DNA of 64,000 bases from Pseudomonas sp. ICMP 561 (GTDB taxonomy: Bacteria > Pseudomonadota > Gammaproteobacteria > Pseudomonadales > Pseudomonadaceae), in the NCBI RefSeq assembly GCF_002699985.1, contig NZ_LKBT01000004.1:143495-207494 (forward strand), read 5' to 3'. A program made the position numbers and the translations under genes. How positions within the stretch are numbered: position 1 is the stretch's first letter; every line of letters begins with the position of its first letter. The notes beneath the pieces were generated by a model that worked only from the letters and a program-made list of their open reading frames with translations, was not told the DNA's origin and ran no database searches. Below, piece after piece: positions 1-7,578 of the stretch.

Positions 1-415
1 TGTAAGCAACGCCGGTCATTGCGCCTTTGCCTTCAGCCGGGTTGGCTTTGACCAACTGGTACGGCAGGTTGCCAGCGCTGGATGGGGCCACGGCGAGCTG
101 AGTACCGGTCACTTTCGAACCGTCTTTGGCTTCCCAGGTGGCTGGCGGGCCGTAGTAAGTGCCGACTTGCTTGCCGCTGCGATCATTGAGCACGGCTTTA
201 GGACCCACGAATGCCCATTCCATGCCTTCGGCAGCATTGGCTTTGGCGCGGCACTCGTAAGTGATCTCGCCGACACCGGTGGTTTCCATGCTGACTTTGA
301 AGCCATCTGGAACCCGCACGGTTTCCGGCAGGTTGCTTTGAGCGAAGGCAGAGGGCGCCAGGCAAGTGAAAGCCAGTGCAGCACCAGTCAGGCAGAGCAA
401 GCGTTTTGCGTTCAT
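1..415 (-). CDS. DUF3455 family exported protein (partial)
   Basis: Read on the minus strand from an ATG at 415; 138 codons are visible and the 3' end is beyond the window edge. The first 25 or so residues form a Sec signal peptide: basic MNAKRLL, a hydrophobic core, then an AFA cleavage-type end before QSNLPETV. The mature part carries VPDGFKV, ITYECRAK and YYGPPATWEAKDGS, the pattern I associate with DUF3455, a family of exported proteins of unknown function. No catalytic residues are recognisable. It faces nhaA in the same orientation across a 104-base gap, so nhaA lies upstream. The family call is from memory of the motif pattern and the function is unknown. Confidence 0.75.
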   Translation of the reverse strand, partial: MNAKRLLCLTGAALAFTCLAPSAFAQSNLPETVRVPDGFKVSMETTGVGEITYECRAKANAAEGMEWAFVGPKAVLNDRSGKQVGTYYGPPATWEAKDGSKVTGTQLAVAPSSAGNLPYQLVKANPAEGKGAMTGVAY

Positions 416-519
416 GCAGACATCTCCAGTTTTGGGTTTTCGCTTAACAGCCAAACCGGCTGCTTATCTGTACTACCCGCGAGAAACCCATCTGGATGCA
501 GCGATTTGAAAATAAATTT

Positions 520-1698
520 TCAGCCCTTGCTGATTCGGCTGCGCAGCAGGATCACGCCAGCGATTGCCGCCAACCCTGAGCCCATCAATACGCCGACCTT
601 CACTTCGTCGATCAGGTGCGCAGAGCCTGGGAATGCGAGGTTGCCGATAAACAAACTCATGGTGAAACCGATGCCGCAGAGGATTGCTACGCCATACAAC
701 TGCACCCAGTTGCTGCCTTCGGGAAGCGTTGCCAGACCGGCGCGGATGGCCAAAACGGCGGCAAGGAACACACCAATCTGCTTGCCGACGAACAAGCCCA
801 GGGCAACACCCAGTGGCACGGGATCGATCAGGTTTTGCAGGGAAATCCCCGACAACGACACCCCTGCATTGGCAAAGCCGAATATAGGCACGATGGCGAA
901 CGCTACCCAGTAATGCAGCTTCTCTTCGAGGAACAGCAGTGGCGAGCGGGACTCCTCTTCAGGCTTGCCCAGCGGAATACACAGCGCCAGAGCGACACCG
1001 GCCAACGTCGCGTGAACGCCCGATTGCAGAACGAAGAACCACAGAGCCGCACCCAGCAGCAAGTACGGCGACAGGCGACGCACGCGCAGGCGATTCATTA
1101 CGATCAGAACGGCGAGTGTGGCGAATGAGGCGAGTAGCATCGGCATGTTCAGGCCGCTGCTGTAGAAGAAGGCGATGATGGTGACGGCGCCCAGATCGTC
1201 GAGGATCGCCAGCGCGGCGAGAAAGACTTTCAGGGAAGTGGGCACGCGTTTGCCTAGCAGTGACAGCACGCCCAGCGCGAATGCAATGTCGGTAGCAGCG
1301 GGGATCGCCCAGCCGCTCATGGTTTCCTGGTTCCCCCAATTGACTGCGATGTAGATCAGCGCTGGCACCAGCATGCCGCCGGCTGCCGCAAAGCCGGGCA
1401 GGGCGCGTTGGCCCCAGGTGGCCAGGCCGCCCGCGAGGACTTCACGTTTGATTTCCAGGCCGACCATCAGGAAGAAGATCGCCATCAGTCCGTCGTTGAT
1501 CCACAACTCCACGGACAGCCCCAGCCACACGCTGTGCAGTGCTGCGAAATAGCCAGCGGACAGGCCTGAGTTGGCGACGATCAGTGCAGCCAGCGCCGCA
1601 CCCATCAAGACAATGCCGCCAGCCGATTCCGAGGCCAGAAAGCTGGCGAGAATGGCGATGGCTCTTGGGGTTTCTTTTTTGGTGTTATCGGCAGTCAT
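520..1698 (-). CDS. nhaA: NhaA Na+/H+ antiporter
   Basis: A 392-residue inner-membrane antiporter that expels Na+ (or Li+) in exchange for protons. The sequence shows the NhaA signatures [19 protein letters not shown] and [20 protein letters not shown], the latter holding the paired aspartates (the DD of transport site Asp163/Asp164 in E. coli). There are about twelve hydrophobic spans, and the length fits the family (E. coli 388). I chose the ATG at 1698. The frame stays open to a TTG at 1737, but that start would have no spacing from the REP that begins at 1739. An AAGGA lies 14 bases before the ATG, a loose match. The protein ends in RSRISKG. Confidence 0.95.
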   Translation of the reverse strand: MTADNTKKETPRAIAILASFLASESAGGIVLMGAALAALIVANSGLSAGYFAALHSVWLGLSVELWINDGLMAIFFLMVGLEIKREVLAGGLATWGQRALPGFAAAGGMLVPALIYIAVNWGNQETMSGWAIPAATDIAFALGVLSLLGKRVPTSLKVFLAALAILDDLGAVTIIAFFYSSGLNMPMLLASFATLAVLIVMNRLRVRRLSPYLLLGAALWFFVLQSGVHATLAGVALALCIPLGKPEEESRSPLLFLEEKLHYWVAFAIVPIFGFANAGVSLSGISLQNLIDPVPLGVALGLFVGKQIGVFLAAVLAIRAGLATLPEGSNWVQLYGVAILCGIGFTMSLFIGNLAFPGSAHLIDEVKVGVLMGSGLAAIAGVILLRSRISKG

Positions 1699-1738
1699 TG
1701 GCGGTGGGGGCGTCCTTGGAGTAGCGCTGGCGTTCAAT

Positions 1739-1829
1739 CTGTAGGAGTGAGCTTGCTCGCGATTGCATTAGATCAGGCGATTCGGTGGCGGCTGACATAC
1801 CGCAATCGCGAGCAAGCTCACTCCTACAG
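1739..1829. repeat. REP pair, family A
   Basis: Inverted pair with core GAGTGAGCTTGCTCGC and its complement, spaced by about 45 bases, tips CTGTAGG/CCTACAG. It lies between hutD (minus) and nhaA (minus), directly upstream of nhaA. Confidence 0.92.
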
Positions 1830-1842
1830 GGACGCGTTAAGT

Positions 1843-2436
1843 TTAGATTTTAGTTAGCTCAATCAAACAACACCGGCTGGCGCGCGGGGCGTACAGCACC
1901 ACTTCCAGCAATTCACCTGCCGCGTTATCCAGCTGCAGGCAATCATGCTTTTCCAGCAACTGCGGCGGATGCTCGGCCAGGTTCGCGGCCATCTGCTCTG
2001 CGGCGCTGAACAGCAACAGCGTAGACGCCGAACTGAACAGGCGTTGCGGTTTGAGTACATCGACCCACTGCAAACTGACCCGATAACGGTCCGGCGAGTA
2101 GATCAGGTTGAAATCGCGAATCGCACCCTCAAGCAATGTGCAACTGACCTGGCTGTCGCCGCTGAATGCGAAGGGATCGCCGGGCAGCAGTGGCTCGGTC
2201 GTTTTGCCGTCGATATCCAGCGTCATGCCCGCGCCTTGCAGCACTGTGATGATGCGTTGATAGCCAGGAAACAGGGAAAAGCCGCCGGACTGCTCGATAT
2301 CGGCAATCGACAGACGCCAGCCGAAACCTTCCAGCCCTTCGCCCGCATCCCGGGTCACTTCTTCAGTGCTGCCGCCGCCGTTTTTCCAGGGCATGCGCGG
2401 GTAGTCAGCGGCGCGCAAAACAGTCAGTTGGCTCAT
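1843..2436 (-). CDS. hutD: HutD family protein
   Basis: A 197-residue cupin-like protein of the HutD/Ves family. HutD is found with bacterial histidine-utilisation genes and is proposed to limit hut expression; its ligand is not settled and this sequence does not settle it. The opening RMPWKNGGGSTEEV is the HutD hallmark, followed by WRLSIADIEQSGGFSLFPGYQR and DFNLIYSPDRY. The start is the ATG at 2436, which overlaps the hutC stop as ATGA, so the two are translationally coupled. Upstream in-frame methionines lie inside hutC and are not used. Downstream comes a REP pair and nhaA rather than hutU/hutH, so the rest of the hut genes are not on this side. Confidence 0.93.
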   Translation of the reverse strand: MSQLTVLRAADYPRMPWKNGGGSTEEVTRDAGEGLEGFGWRLSIADIEQSGGFSLFPGYQRIITVLQGAGMTLDIDGKTTEPLLPGDPFAFSGDSQVSCTLLEGAIRDFNLIYSPDRYRVSLQWVDVLKPQRLFSSASTLLLFSAAEQMAANLAEHPPQLLEKHDCLQLDNAAGELLEVVLYAPRASRCCLIELTKI

Positions 2437-3182
2437 TTGCTGAAACGTCCTTCCAGGCGATGACGGGAACCGGGGTGGATCAGGCGCGCGGCGGTCACTG
2501 GCTGGCGGCCGGACCACGTGCGGCGGCGGATCAAGAGGCAAGGTTCACCCGGGCTGATCTGCAACAGCTCGCACTCATCAGGCTCGGCCAGAATGGCCTC
2601 AACCACATGCTCGCCTTCGGTCAATGGCGCGACTTGCGAAAGATAAGCGTAGGGCGTTTGCTGGGTGAAGTCCTGACTCAAGTAGTCCGGCGCGACCAAC
2701 GCATTGACGTAGCGATCTTCGATTTGCACCGGCAGATCGTTTTCCAGATGCACGATCAACGAATGGAACACCCGCTGACCTTCGCGCATGTCCAGCGCCA
2801 GGGCCCGTTCGGAGCCAGCAGCTTCTTCTTTCAGGAGGATGACCTTGCAGGTGTGACGATGACCCCGCGCTGCGATTTCATCCGCGATATTGTGGACTTC
2901 AAACAGTGCCGACTGACTCTTGGGCTCGGCGACGAAAGTACCAACGCCTTGCATACGCACCAACAGGCCTTCGGCGGTCATTTCACGCAGGGCACGGTTG
3001 ATGGTCATGCGGCTGAAGCCCAGTTGGGTCACCAACTCGCTTTCCGACGGCACGCGGTGATGCGGCGGCCAGTTTCCGCACTGGATCTGCTGGGCGATCA
3101 TCTGCTTGACGCGGGCGTACAGCGGGGCCGGACTGTCGCCCATTTGGGCAGCCAATGGAGAAGTGGCAGGCGGAGTCGGCAC
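2433..3182 (-). CDS. hutC: HutC histidine-utilisation repressor (GntR family)
   Basis: A 249-residue GntR/HutC-subfamily repressor. In this family urocanate releases HutC from hut promoters. The N-terminal winged helix-turn-helix reads LYARVKQMIAQQI...VPSESELVTQLGFSRMTINR and is followed by GLLVRMQGVGTFVAE. The C-terminal UTRA ligand domain includes FHSLIVHLENDLPVQIEDRY. I chose the GTG at 3182, which has AAAAGGA ten bases upstream. The frame is open to 3248, but that extension (MSRRCKIS...) lacks family character. An ATG at about 3143 (MGDSPAPLYARV) is a possible shorter start. It forms an operon with hutD (4-base overlap) and is divergent from hutF. Confidence 0.93.
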   Translation of the reverse strand: MPTPPATSPLAAQMGDSPAPLYARVKQMIAQQIQCGNWPPHHRVPSESELVTQLGFSRMTINRALREMTAEGLLVRMQGVGTFVAEPKSQSALFEVHNIADEIAARGHRHTCKVILLKEEAAGSERALALDMREGQRVFHSLIVHLENDLPVQIEDRYVNALVAPDYLSQDFTQQTPYAYLSQVAPLTEGEHVVEAILAEPDECELLQISPGEPCLLIRRRTWSGRQPVTAARLIHPGSRHRLEGRFSK

Positions 3183-3330
3183 TGAGGGCAATCCTTTTCG
3201 AAGGTAATTCAGGTGCAGGTCGGCGCTGATCTTGCAGCGCCTGGACATTAATAACGTGTGTTTACGCTACCCATTAACCTGTTCGGCGACAAGCTTGCCG
3301 GAGTTTACCGAGCGTGCAAACGTCTGTATA

Positions 3331-3340
3331 TGTATATACA
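3331..3340. promoter_or_regulatory. HutC operator
   Basis: The perfect palindrome TGTATATACA matches the published HutC recognition pattern TGTA-N2-TACA. It sits in the hutC/hutF divergent region, 27 bases before the hutF start codon, where binding would block hutF transcription or early elongation. An imperfect second half-site (CTGTATA) lies directly upstream at 3324-3330. Confidence 0.8.
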
Positions 3341-3366
3341 AATCACTTTTCGAGGGATGCAAAGCT

Positions 3367-4731
3367 ATGTCCGCCTTCTTTGCCGAGCGTGCATTGTTGC
3401 CTGATGGCTGGGCCAATAATGTTCGCATTGAGGTCAGCGCCGCTGGCGTGATCACTCATATCGCCACGGAGGCTGATGCTTCAGGTGCGGAGTCGCTCAA
3501 AGGGCCGCTACTGCCAGGCATGCCGAATCTGCATTCTCACGCATTCCAGCGGGCGATGGCCGGGCTGGCGGAAGTCGCAGGCAACCCCAATGACAGCTTC
3601 TGGACCTGGCGGGATTTGATGTACCGCCTGGTTGGAAAGATTAGCCCACAGCAATTGGGTGTCATTGCCCGTCAGTTGTACATCGAAATGCTCAAGGGCG
3701 GTTTTACCTCGGTTGCCGAATTTCATTACGTGCATCAAGACACCTCCGGCAAGCCTTACGCAGACCCGGCGGAACTGGCGCTGCAAATCAGTCAGGCGGC
3801 GAGTTCTGCCGGAATAGGACTGACGCTGTTGCCAGTGCTCTACAGTCACTCCGGTTTTGGCGGGCAAGCGCCTAACGAGGGTCAGCGACGGTTTATCCAC
3901 AGCACTGACAGCTACCTTGATTTGCAGGTCCGTTTGCAAGCTGTACTGCGTGAGCAGTCAGCGCAGCAATTGGGCCTTTGTTTTCACTCGCTGCGTGCGG
4001 TAACGCCTGAGCAGATCAGCACTGTGCTGGCCGCTAGCGACCCGCATTGTCCGGTGCACATTCACATCGCCGAGCAGCAAAAGGAAGTCGACGACTGCAT
4101 GAGCTGGAGCGGCCGTCGGCCAGTGCAATGGCTGTACGAAAACGCCCCGGTGGATGAGCGCTGGTGTCTGGTGCACGCCACTCATGTGCAACCTGATGAA
4201 GTGGCGCTCATGGCGCAAAGCGGGGCGGTCGCGGGGTTGTGCCTGACCACCGAGGCGAATCTGGGCGACGGGATTTTTCCGGCGGTGGACTACATCGCTC
4301 AAGGCGGGCGCTGGGGAATCGGTTCAGACAGCCATGTCTCGTTGAGCGTCGTCGAAGAGTTGCGCTGGCTGGAATACGGTCAGCGGCTGCGGGATCAACG
4401 TCGCAATCGCTTGTATCGCAGCGATCAGCCGATGGTCGGCAGAACGTTGTTTGATGCAGCGCTGGTCGGCGGGGCTCAGGCGTTGGGGCAACCGATTGGC
4501 CGGCTGGAAGTGGGGCTGCGGGCGGACTGGCTGGTGCTGGACGGTAATGATCCGTACATCGCTACGGCGTCCGGCGACGGGATTCTTAACCGTTGGTTAT
4601 TCGCAGGCAGCGATCGGCAGATTCGCGACGTGATGGTCAACGGCAAGTGGGTGGTACGCGAAGGGCGTCATGCCGGGGAAGAGCAGAGCAATCGGGAGTT
4701 TGCGCAGGTGCTGCGGGAGTTGTTGGGGTGA
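3367..4731 (+). CDS. hutF: HutF formimidoylglutamate deiminase
   Basis: A 454-residue cytosolic amidohydrolase that converts N-formimino-L-glutamate to N-formyl-L-glutamate and ammonia in the five-step histidine pathway of pseudomonads. Amidohydrolase metal ligands are visible in MPNLHSHAFQRAMAG, in HIHIAEQQKEVDDC and in the IGSDSHVSLS aspartate motif; the WTWRDLMYR stretch is typical of HutF. The ATG at 3367 was chosen because GAGGG precedes it and the protein begins MSAFFAERALLPDGW as in homologues. The frame stays open upstream to 3232 but that part crosses the operator. It is divergent from hutC-hutD. The partner HutG (formylglutamate deformylase) is not in the window. Confidence 0.95.
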   Translation: MSAFFAERALLPDGWANNVRIEVSAAGVITHIATEADASGAESLKGPLLPGMPNLHSHAFQRAMAGLAEVAGNPNDSFWTWRDLMYRLVGKISPQQLGVIARQLYIEMLKGGFTSVAEFHYVHQDTSGKPYADPAELALQISQAASSAGIGLTLLPVLYSHSGFGGQAPNEGQRRFIHSTDSYLDLQVRLQAVLREQSAQQLGLCFHSLRAVTPEQISTVLAASDPHCPVHIHIAEQQKEVDDCMSWSGRRPVQWLYENAPVDERWCLVHATHVQPDEVALMAQSGAVAGLCLTTEANLGDGIFPAVDYIAQGGRWGIGSDSHVSLSVVEELRWLEYGQRLRDQRRNRLYRSDQPMVGRTLFDAALVGGAQALGQPIGRLEVGLRADWLVLDGNDPYIATASGDGILNRWLFAGSDRQIRDVMVNGKWVVREGRHAGEEQSNREFAQVLRELLG

Positions 4732-4803
4732 ATACTCTTCACTTCCATCGAGCAAAACGCATTCCTCTGAATTGAAAAGCGTTCCCACAGGTCATGCGCA
4801 ATA

Positions 4804-4898
4804 CCGTAGGACTGGCTTTAGCCGGGAGGGCGTCGGAGCATTCACCAAACTTCCTTCGCCATAAATACCGATCTCCCGGCTAAAGCCGGTCCTACGGG
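4804..4898. repeat. REP pair, family B
   Basis: Inverted family B pair (left arm has ACTGGC for ACCGGC) between the convergent ends of hutF and the lipocalin gene. Confidence 0.92.
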
Positions 4899-4947
4899 GT
4901 TGCAGGCACCATAAAATTCCCCAAAGGGTCTTGTCTGTGCCGTGCGT

Positions 4948-5517
4948 CTACTTCCCGATCTTCGAGTCTTCAACCCGCCAAACCAGCTTGGTGGTGTCGT
5001 ACCCCTGCTGTTGGGCCTGGCTGAGCAGATGCTCTTTCACGTCCTTCGATATCGTTGGCGTGCGTGACAGCAGCCACAGGTATTTGCGGTCCGGGTTGCC
5101 CACGACAGCGGTCTTGTAACCGTCACCGATGTAGAGCACCCAGTAGTCGCCTTTGGCTACGCCGGGCAGCAAGCGGGAAAACCAGTTATCAAACTCCACC
5201 CACAACTTGTCGGTTTTACCCGGCACTTGCGGTGTCGCCGTGCCTGTTGCTTCCTGCCACTCGCCTTCGATCGTCCGGCAGCGGTTGGTCACGCCAACGT
5301 TGCCATCATCCTTGAGGGCGTAATGCGCTTCGGATTGTGCGCACTTGCGCTGGAAGAACATCGGCAAGCGGGCAATTTCGTACCAGGTGCCCTGATATTG
5401 CTTGAGGTCGACATTGCCAACCGTTTTAGGCTCGAGGTTTTCAGCAGAGTGCGCGAAACCGATTGCGAGAAAGCTGGCCATTAGCACCAGACTAAAACGC
5501 ACAAGTAATTTGATCAT
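4948..5517 (-). CDS. Lipocalin (Blc-like)
   Basis: A 189-residue bacterial lipocalin. Blc-type lipocalins bind lipids in the envelope and are linked to membrane stress. The N-terminus (MIKLLVRFSLVLMASFLAIG then FAHSAEN) is a signal peptide with a probable signal peptidase I site; I see no lipobox cysteine, unlike E. coli Blc. The lipocalin core begins with YQGTWYEIARLPMFFQRKC and continues with GDYWVLYIGDGYKTAVVGNP and KYLWLLSRTP, the classic GxW and YxWLLSR elements. It starts 3 bases after the stop of the small lipoprotein gene, so the two form one transcription unit. Confidence 0.93.
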   Translation of the reverse strand: MIKLLVRFSLVLMASFLAIGFAHSAENLEPKTVGNVDLKQYQGTWYEIARLPMFFQRKCAQSEAHYALKDDGNVGVTNRCRTIEGEWQEATGTATPQVPGKTDKLWVEFDNWFSRLLPGVAKGDYWVLYIGDGYKTAVVGNPDRKYLWLLSRTPTISKDVKEHLLSQAQQQGYDTTKLVWRVEDSKIGK

Positions 5518-5520
5518 CTG

Positions 5521-5775
5521 TTATTTCAAGCCCTGACCCGAGAAAAGCACAACCTTGTCGGCGGCATACTGCACGCTGATGAAACTGGTCTGATCGCCCC
5601 ACGTGCAACTGGACATACCCAGCGCGCCGGAGCATTCAGTCGGGCTGCCCAGCAGTTGTTCAACTTCCGCCTTGGGCATGCCTGCAGACAGTTTCGAGTA
5701 ATTTTCCTGATTAACCTTGCTACATGCGGCCAGCAGCACGCAAAACGACAACAACGCTAGAGAGCGCAGAGACAT
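5521..5775 (-). CDS. Small lipoprotein (DUF3862/SmpA-like)
   Basis: An 84-residue predicted lipoprotein. The signal peptide MSLRSLALLSFCVLLAACSK contains a clear lipobox LAAC, so the mature N-terminus is a lipidated cysteine. The residue after it is Ser, which argues for outer-membrane sorting. The mature part (YSKLSAGMPKAEVEQLLGSP, then TWGDQTSFISVQY) resembles the small SmpA/BLIP-fold lipoprotein domains annotated as DUF3862. The start is the ATG at 5775 with AGGAG seven bases upstream; the frame is open to 5919 but without family character. First gene of a pair with the lipocalin. Exact function unknown. Confidence 0.85.
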   Translation of the reverse strand: MSLRSLALLSFCVLLAACSKVNQENYSKLSAGMPKAEVEQLLGSPTECSGALGMSSCTWGDQTSFISVQYAADKVVLFSGQGLK

Positions 5776-5920
5776 GGATGAAGCTCCTGAACGGAAGGGG
5801 TAACGCCGCAGCAAACGGTCGATGGGCAGGTTGCTGGCGTAATACCGAAAGCTTAGAAGAGAAAAGCGGGATCTGGTTCCGTTGCGTGGTAAATCCATTT
5901 CATCCAAGGGACCGGACATT

Positions 5921-6008
5921 GTTGGAGCGAGGCTTGCCCGCGAAGAAAGATAACGCGGTATATCCGTACTAGTGTGGCCAGGGGTTCGCGGGCAAGCCTC
6001 GCTCCAAC
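5921..6008. repeat. REP pair, family G
   Basis: Inverted pair with arms GTTGGAGCGAGGCTTGCCCG and its complement, separated by about 40 bases, between the small lipoprotein and the DUF924 remnant. Confidence 0.9.
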
Positions 6009-6038
6009 AAATATGCTTAAAACCTGGAGCCCGCTCTT

Positions 6039-6200
6039 TCAGAATTCGATTTCTTCAGGCGTTGACGCAATGCCGAGAATTTCGTTGCGGTGCGGGAAGC
6101 ACCCCAAGCGGATGATGATTGCCCTTGGCTTTGCCACTTCGGAGGGTGATCCGGCAGAGCCGAATCACTATTCCAGCAGTGGGAGCCAAGGGGCAGTCAT
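6039..6200 (-). pseudogene. Internally deleted DUF924 gene remnant
   Basis: Reading 54 codons on the minus strand from the ATG at 6200 gives MTAPWLPLLE, then TAG TGA, then FGSAGSPSEVAKPRA, directly joined to IIIRLGCFPHRNEILG and IASTPEEIEF before a stop at 6039. DUF924 proteins start with a segment like APWxxLLDWWFG and end with xRFGRFPHRNxxLGRxSTPEE. Here both ends are present in one frame, the WW pair has become two stops (TGG TGG to TAG TGA), and the middle, roughly 120 or more residues in intact relatives, is gone. The remnant begins 5 bases after the fbp stop, so it was once downstream of fbp in the same orientation. It cannot make a protein. Confidence 0.8.
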
Positions 6201-6205
6201 GAGAG

Positions 6206-7216
6206 TCAGGCCTTGTGGTACGAGGTCGCGCGCTCAACTTCTTCTTTCGAGCCCAGGAACACAGCAACACGCTGGTGCAGGCCATCCGGCTGGATGTCGA
6301 GGATGCGCTGATGACCGTCAGTGGACGCGCCGCCAGCCTGTTCCACCAGGAACGACATCGGGTTGGCTTCGTACATCAAGCGCAGTTTGCCCGGCTTGGA
6401 AGGCTCGCGGCTGTCACGTGGGTACATGAACAGACCACCACGGGTCAGGATGCGGTGTACATCGCCGACCATTGCGGCAACCCAGCGCATGTTGTAGTTC
6501 TTTTTCAACGGACCGTCTTCGCCGGCCAGCAGTTCGTCAACGTAGCGTTGTACCGGAGCTTCCCAGTGACGCTGGTTGGACATGTTAATCGCGAATTCCT
6601 GAGTGGAGGTCGGGATCTTGATGTCTTCGTGGGTCAGTACGAAACTGCCCATTTCGCGGTCCAGGGTGAAGCCTTTAACGCCGTCGCCCAGGGTCAGCAC
6701 CAGCATGGTCTGTGGGCCATAGATGGCATAGCCGGCGGCGACTTGCTGAGTACCTGGTTGCAGGAAAGCCTTCTCGTTCAGAGGCTCGTTCTGGCTCAGG
6801 TATTCGTTCGGGCAACGCAGTACGGAGAAGATAGTGCCGACCGGAGCGTTGATGTCGATGTTCGAAGAGCCGTCCAGTGGGTCGAAAACCAACAGGTAGG
6901 CGCCTTTCGGGTATTTGCCCGGGATCTGGTAAGCGTTGTCCATTTCTTCGGACGCCATGCCCGCCAGGTGACCGCCCCATTCGTTGGCTTCGAGCAGGAT
7001 TTCGTTGGAGATCACGTCGAGCTTCTTCTGCACTTCGCCCTGAACGTTTTCAGTGCCCATGCTGCCGAGCACGCCGCCCAGTGCGCCTTTGGAAACGGCG
7101 TGGCTGATTTCCTTGCACGCTCGCGCCACCACTTCGATCAGGAAGCGCAGATCGGCAGGAGTGTTGTTGCTGCGGGTCTGCTCAATCAAATAGCGACTCA
7201 GGGTAACGCGGGACAT
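6206..7216 (-). CDS. fbp: Fructose-1,6-bisphosphatase class 1
   Basis: A 336-residue cytosolic enzyme that hydrolyses fructose 1,6-bisphosphate to fructose 6-phosphate for gluconeogenesis. The metal-binding signature [20 protein letters not shown] is intact, preceded by [21 protein letters not shown] and followed near the C-terminus by [15 protein letters not shown]. The ATG at 7216 gives [16 protein letters not shown], the usual start in pseudomonads; the frame is open to 7288 with no family match. Nothing functional is cotranscribed downstream, only the dead DUF924 remnant. Confidence 0.96.
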   Translation of the reverse strand: MSRVTLSRYLIEQTRSNNTPADLRFLIEVVARACKEISHAVSKGALGGVLGSMGTENVQGEVQKKLDVISNEILLEANEWGGHLAGMASEEMDNAYQIPGKYPKGAYLLVFDPLDGSSNIDINAPVGTIFSVLRCPNEYLSQNEPLNEKAFLQPGTQQVAAGYAIYGPQTMLVLTLGDGVKGFTLDREMGSFVLTHEDIKIPTSTQEFAINMSNQRHWEAPVQRYVDELLAGEDGPLKKNYNMRWVAAMVGDVHRILTRGGLFMYPRDSREPSKPGKLRLMYEANPMSFLVEQAGGASTDGHQRILDIQPDGLHQRVAVFLGSKEEVERATSYHKA

Positions 7217-7426
7217 GGATAGCTCCGAGAATAGGGGGAATAAAAAACCCGCGCAGTTTAACGCGAGTCGAGACGTAATACTGCCCATAAGACTGGGTTA
7301 ACACCCATTGAGTTCACGGGTGGGCGGAGCTTAGGCGGAAAATGCTGAAACGGTGGCTGAAACGAGGTGGTCGCAGAGTGAAGCGCGATCCCCTGTGGGA
7401 CATTCTATAAACTTGCTTTTCATCTT
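7217..7426. other. Intergenic region upstream of fbp
   Basis: The fbp promoter must lie here but I cannot point to convincing -35/-10 boxes. The stretch 7391-7415 (CCTGTGGGACATTCTATA and what follows) is a degenerate copy of the outer arm of the composite repeats at 35453 and 39511, and like those it immediately precedes a family B REP pair. Confidence 0.45.
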
Positions 7427-7517
7427 GTAGGACCGGCTTTAGCCGGGAGAGCAGTATTCCTGACGAGGAAAACTCTGAGAATGCCCCGACGTCCTCCCGG
7501 CTAAAGCCAGTCCTACG
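7427..7517. repeat. REP pair, family B
   Basis: Inverted family B pair between glgP and fbp (both minus strand). The right arm has CCAGTCC for CCGGTCC. Confidence 0.92.
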
Positions 7518-7530
7518 GTTATTCGCGGTC

Positions 7531-7554
7531 CGTAGGAGCGGCTTTAGCCGCGAG
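7531..7554 (+). repeat. Solitary REP, family D
   Basis: One family D unit with no inverted partner, 13 bases after the preceding pair and 24 bases beyond the glgP stop codon. Confidence 0.85.
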
Positions 7555-7578
7555 GGCGTCAGAGGTCAGATTTGTACA

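Noticed and set aside
1699..1737. N-terminal extension of NhaA from a TTG
   Set aside because: TTG start next to a REP, with no ribosome site and a Pro/Thr-rich stretch not seen in NhaA; the ATG at 1698 is better.
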